Part shown: positions 62,076 through 64,000 of the stretch, piece after piece
How positions within the stretch are numbered: position 1 is the first letter of the stretch
Layout: each line of letters begins with the position of its first letter
Assembly (NCBI RefSeq): GCF_900601905.1
Contig: NZ_UWFA01000449.1
Location: 62,001-126,000 of the forward strand
Direction of reading: 5' to 3'
DNA length: 64,000 nt
Source of the DNA: Pseudomonas viridiflava
Lineage (GTDB): Bacteria > Pseudomonadota > Gammaproteobacteria > Pseudomonadales > Pseudomonadaceae
Notes under the pieces: generated by a model
The model's database searches: none
Told to the model about the DNA's origin: nothing
What the model saw: the letters and a program-made list of their open reading frames with translations, nothing else
Translations under genes and position numbers: made by a program

Positions 62076-62172
62076 ATCCCTGACTGCATTTTGGGGTGTG
62101 ATTTTCACTTTTTTCTATGGCATTTGAGCGGTCATTCTCAATTGGTGAGATATGAGCGGGAATGCAGTGAAA

Positions 62173-62219
62173 ACCCTGTATGTAGTGTTTTTCAAATTTC
62201 GAAACACAGCATATAGGTC
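62173..62219. promoter_or_regulatory. Pair of NrdR-box-like sites
   Basis: accctgtatgtagtgt (62173-62188) and acacagcatataggtc (62204-62219) both resemble the NrdR consensus acaCwAtATaTwGtgt. Their starts are 31 bp apart, about three helical turns, the spacing typical of cooperative NrdR binding. They sit 120-170 bp upstream of the candidate nrdB promoter, further away than usual. Confidence 0.6.
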
Positions 62220-62449
62220 TTGCTGGCCTCCGGCAATGTGTCGATGCGCGCATTTGCGCTAAGGGTTTATGGCTTGATGGGGGTCAATGTTTCTGTGTGC
62301 CTTGGATATAGGGGGCTGCGGCGGGGAGGGGGGTTGTGAGGCCGGTTTTGAGGTGGCTGACCGTTGGTCAGCCTGTGAGCGGGGGCGCGAAAAGCCGATT
62401 TCGGTGAGGGTTTGGATGTTTACCGGCAAGTCCTCTGCGCGCTTGAAAA

Positions 62450-62645
62450 CGCCATCGCGAGCAAGCTCACTCCTACAGACAATCGCCCTGTTGGAGCGAG
62501 GCTTGCCCGCGAGGAACGATAGTGTGGTCTATCTGATAAATCGCAGCGTCTGCATCGCGGGCAAGCACCGCTCCCACAGGGGATCGCGGTGTTTCAGGGA
62601 TATCGCGCTATCCTTCTTCGCGGGCAAGCCTCGCTCCAACGGGGA
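62450..62645. repeat. Cluster of four REP elements
   Basis: Arms cgcgagcaagctcactcctaca, ttggagcgaggcttgcccgcgag, tcgcgggcaagcaccgctcccacagg and ttcgcgggcaagcctcgctccaacg alternate in orientation within 200 bp upstream of the second chemoreceptor's 3' end. The rest of 61811-62680 holds no further gene I can support. Confidence 0.85.
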
Positions 62646-62680
62646 TTAGTTGTGGAGTCACGCCCGCCAGCGCGCTGGCG

Positions 62681-64000
62681 TTAGCTGACTTTGAAGAAGG
62701 CCACTTTCTGGGTCAGGCGGTCGGCCAGCTGGGCCAGTTCCTGGCTGGCGGTGGAGACTTGTTTCGAGCCTGTCGCGGACTGCACGGTTGAGCCGTGGAT
62801 GCGGTTGATGTTGACCGCCACTTCTTCGGCCACGGCGCTTTGTTGAAGGGAAGCGCTGGCGATCTGCGCGTTCATGCGATTGATGGCGCCCACTTCCTGG
62901 CTGATCTTGCTCAGCGCGCCCTGTGCGTTGCGGGTCTGCTCCACGGTGCGGCCGACCAGTTCGCAGTTGTCACGCATGGTTTGCGCGGCGGTTTGCGTGC
63001 CGCTTTGCAGGGTGCTGATCATGTCGCGGATATCCTGGGTCGACTGCTGAGTGCGGTTGGCCAGTGAACGGACTTCGTCGGCGACCACCGCAAAACCGCG
63101 CCCATGCTCGCCCGCGCGTGCCGCTTCGATGGCTGCGTTGAGGGCCAGCAGGTTGGTTTGCGCGGCGATGGAGTTGATCACGTCGATGACGGTCTCGATC
63201 TCTTCACTCTGTTTGGACACGTGCTCGACGGTGAGGGTGGTTTCAGCCAGGGAGGTCGCCAGTTGTTCGATGGCCAGGGTGGTGCCTGCCACCAGTTGGT
63301 TGCCGCTTTCCACTTCGCTGTCGGCCAGGCGAGTCGCGTCCGCTGCCTGTGAGGCGTAGCCGGTGACTTCGTTGACGGTGGCGGCCATTTGCGTAATGGC
63401 AGTCGCCACTTGCTCGGCTTCGCGGGTCTGCAGGTTGATCTGGTCGTTGTTGGTGATGGACGTGGCGGACAGCAGCGAGGAGGAGTGGTTGACTTCCTGA
63501 GCCGCGATGCGCACCTGGGTGATGGTGTCTGCCAGGCGGGCGAGGGCGGTTTTCAGCACGCCCATCACGCTGTCGGGATAGGGGGTGTCGATGCGTTGTT
63601 GCAAATCACCGGCTGCCAGTCGCTGGATCGCCTGCGCCACGTCGGTCGGTTCTGCGCCGAGGGTGGATTTGACGAAGCGAATGATGAAGGCCGCCAGGAT
63701 GATGCTCAGCAGCAAAGCCACGGCCGTGGCCATCAGCATCAGGCCGCGAAACTGGCTGGCGGTGGCCTGCACATCGTTGAGCTGGGCTTTGATCGAGGCT
63801 TCTTCAAAGTCGATCAAGGCGTTGATGCGCTTGAGCCACTCGCTGTAGTTGGCCGAGACCTGATTCAGCAATAACGCCTGTGATCCCGGGATATCGCCGG
63901 TGCGCCGCAGGTCGATCAGGGTTTTGGTCGAGGCAAGGGTCTGCTGCTCGATCTCTTTGATGGCGCGCAGCATGGACTGTTCTTGCGGGTTCACGTTGGA
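62681..64000 (-). CDS. Methyl-accepting chemotaxis protein (5' end outside window)
   Basis: At least 439 residues; the gene continues past the window edge. Visible: end of the ligand domain with LIDFEEASIKAQLNDVQATASQFRGL, a transmembrane helix (GLMLMATAVALLLSIILAAFIIRFV), a HAMP domain (LAAGDLQQRIDTPYPDSVMGVLKTALARLADTI) and the signalling domain with tip AAQTNLLALNAAIEAARAGEHGRGFAVVADEVRSLA. Terminal pentapeptide absent. Confidence 0.93.
   Translation of the reverse strand, partial: SNVNPQEQSMLRAIKEIEQQTLASTKTLIDLRRTGDIPGSQALLLNQVSANYSEWLKRINALIDFEEASIKAQLNDVQATASQFRGLMLMATAVALLLSIILAAFIIRFVKSTLGAEPTDVAQAIQRLAAGDLQQRIDTPYPDSVMGVLKTALARLADTITQVRIAAQEVNHSSSLLSATSITNNDQINLQTREAEQVATAITQMAATVNEVTGYASQAADATRLADSEVESGNQLVAGTTLAIEQLATSLAETTLTVEHVSKQSEEIETVIDVINSIAAQTNLLALNAAIEAARAGEHGRGFAVVADEVRSLANRTQQSTQDIRDMISTLQSGTQTAAQTMRDNCELVGRTVEQTRNAQGALSKISQEVGAINRMNAQIASASLQQSAVAEEVAVNINRIHGSTVQSATGSKQVSTASQELAQLADRLTQKVAFFKVS

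Noticed and set aside
62287..62649. 120-codon frame upstream of the second chemoreceptor's end
   Set aside because: It runs through the REP cluster, whose palindromic arms create open frames by chance.

Overview
The window looks like a Pseudomonas chromosome of the fluorescens/syringae type. It carries a CvfB-like S1 protein, DUF6279 lipoprotein, TorF-like porin, class Ia NrdB and MHS-family transporter. Many intergenic gaps hold paired REP elements, and the core genes have the high-GC third positions usual for the genus. No rRNA, tRNA, CRISPR array or intact insertion sequence was recognised.

Region 1 (1 to about 5550) is an accessory island with lower GC. It starts with a 9-bp tandem repeat and the 3' remnant of a UvrD-like helicase. 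A two-gene cassette follows: a four-helix membrane protein plus a membrane-anchored TIR/deoxyribosyltransferase-like protein. Facing it is a second, translationally coupled pair: a 93-aa protein plus a CAP12-like TIR protein with an unfamiliar N-terminal domain. About 1.5 kb of apparently decayed DNA then leads to a ybdG-type mechanosensitive channel gene whose 3' half is missing. The island therefore replaced part of a core gene.

Region 2 (about 5550 to 47400) is mostly ordinary core genome: a DEAD-box RNA helicase, envelope lipoproteins and porin, CvfB, CsbD, a BrkB/YihY membrane protein, peptide deformylase, two GNAT enzymes, two orphan solute-binding proteins, a cytosine deaminase-like enzyme, and a DapF-like protein without its catalytic cysteines. 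It continues with an RsbQ-like hydrolase overlapping a PAS histidine kinase, a related GAF histidine kinase, two LysE exporters, AlkC, an aldose sugar dehydrogenase, an ECF42-type sigma factor with its DGPF/SnoaL/VOC cluster, a MASE2-GGDEF cyclase, an MFS/LysR divergent pair, a trypsin-like/Calx-beta protease, an AraC regulator, a chemoreceptor and a BRO-N protein. A dispersed intergenic repeat of about 150 bp occurs three times (15.9, 20.7 and 24.15 kb).

Region 3 (about 47700 to 57400) is a compact DNA modification and defence module. It has a C5-cytosine methyltransferase and a Vsr nuclease that diverge from overlapping start codons, then a five-gene operon running towards them: Z1-domain ATPase, GHKL (MORC/MutL-like) ATPase, two unrecognised proteins, and a DUF4420-like PD-(D/E)XK protein. 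Its right edge abuts a degenerate duplicate of the last 80 or so bases of nrdB plus its terminator (57484-57636). This suggests the 3' end of nrdB is an insertion hotspot.

Region 4 (57673-64000) holds a GH63-type glucosidase, nrdB with a long leader (candidate promoter, 45-codon leader ORF, two NrdR-box-like sites 31 bp apart), a REP cluster, and a chemoreceptor gene cut by the window edge.

Functionally, both accessory blocks look like anti-phage islands. The first carries two TIR-type effector cassettes. The second is a modification-dependent ATPase/nuclease system of the kind linked in published comparative genomics to MORC-like ATPases. Calls rest on reading the sequence and recalled family knowledge; no database search was possible.
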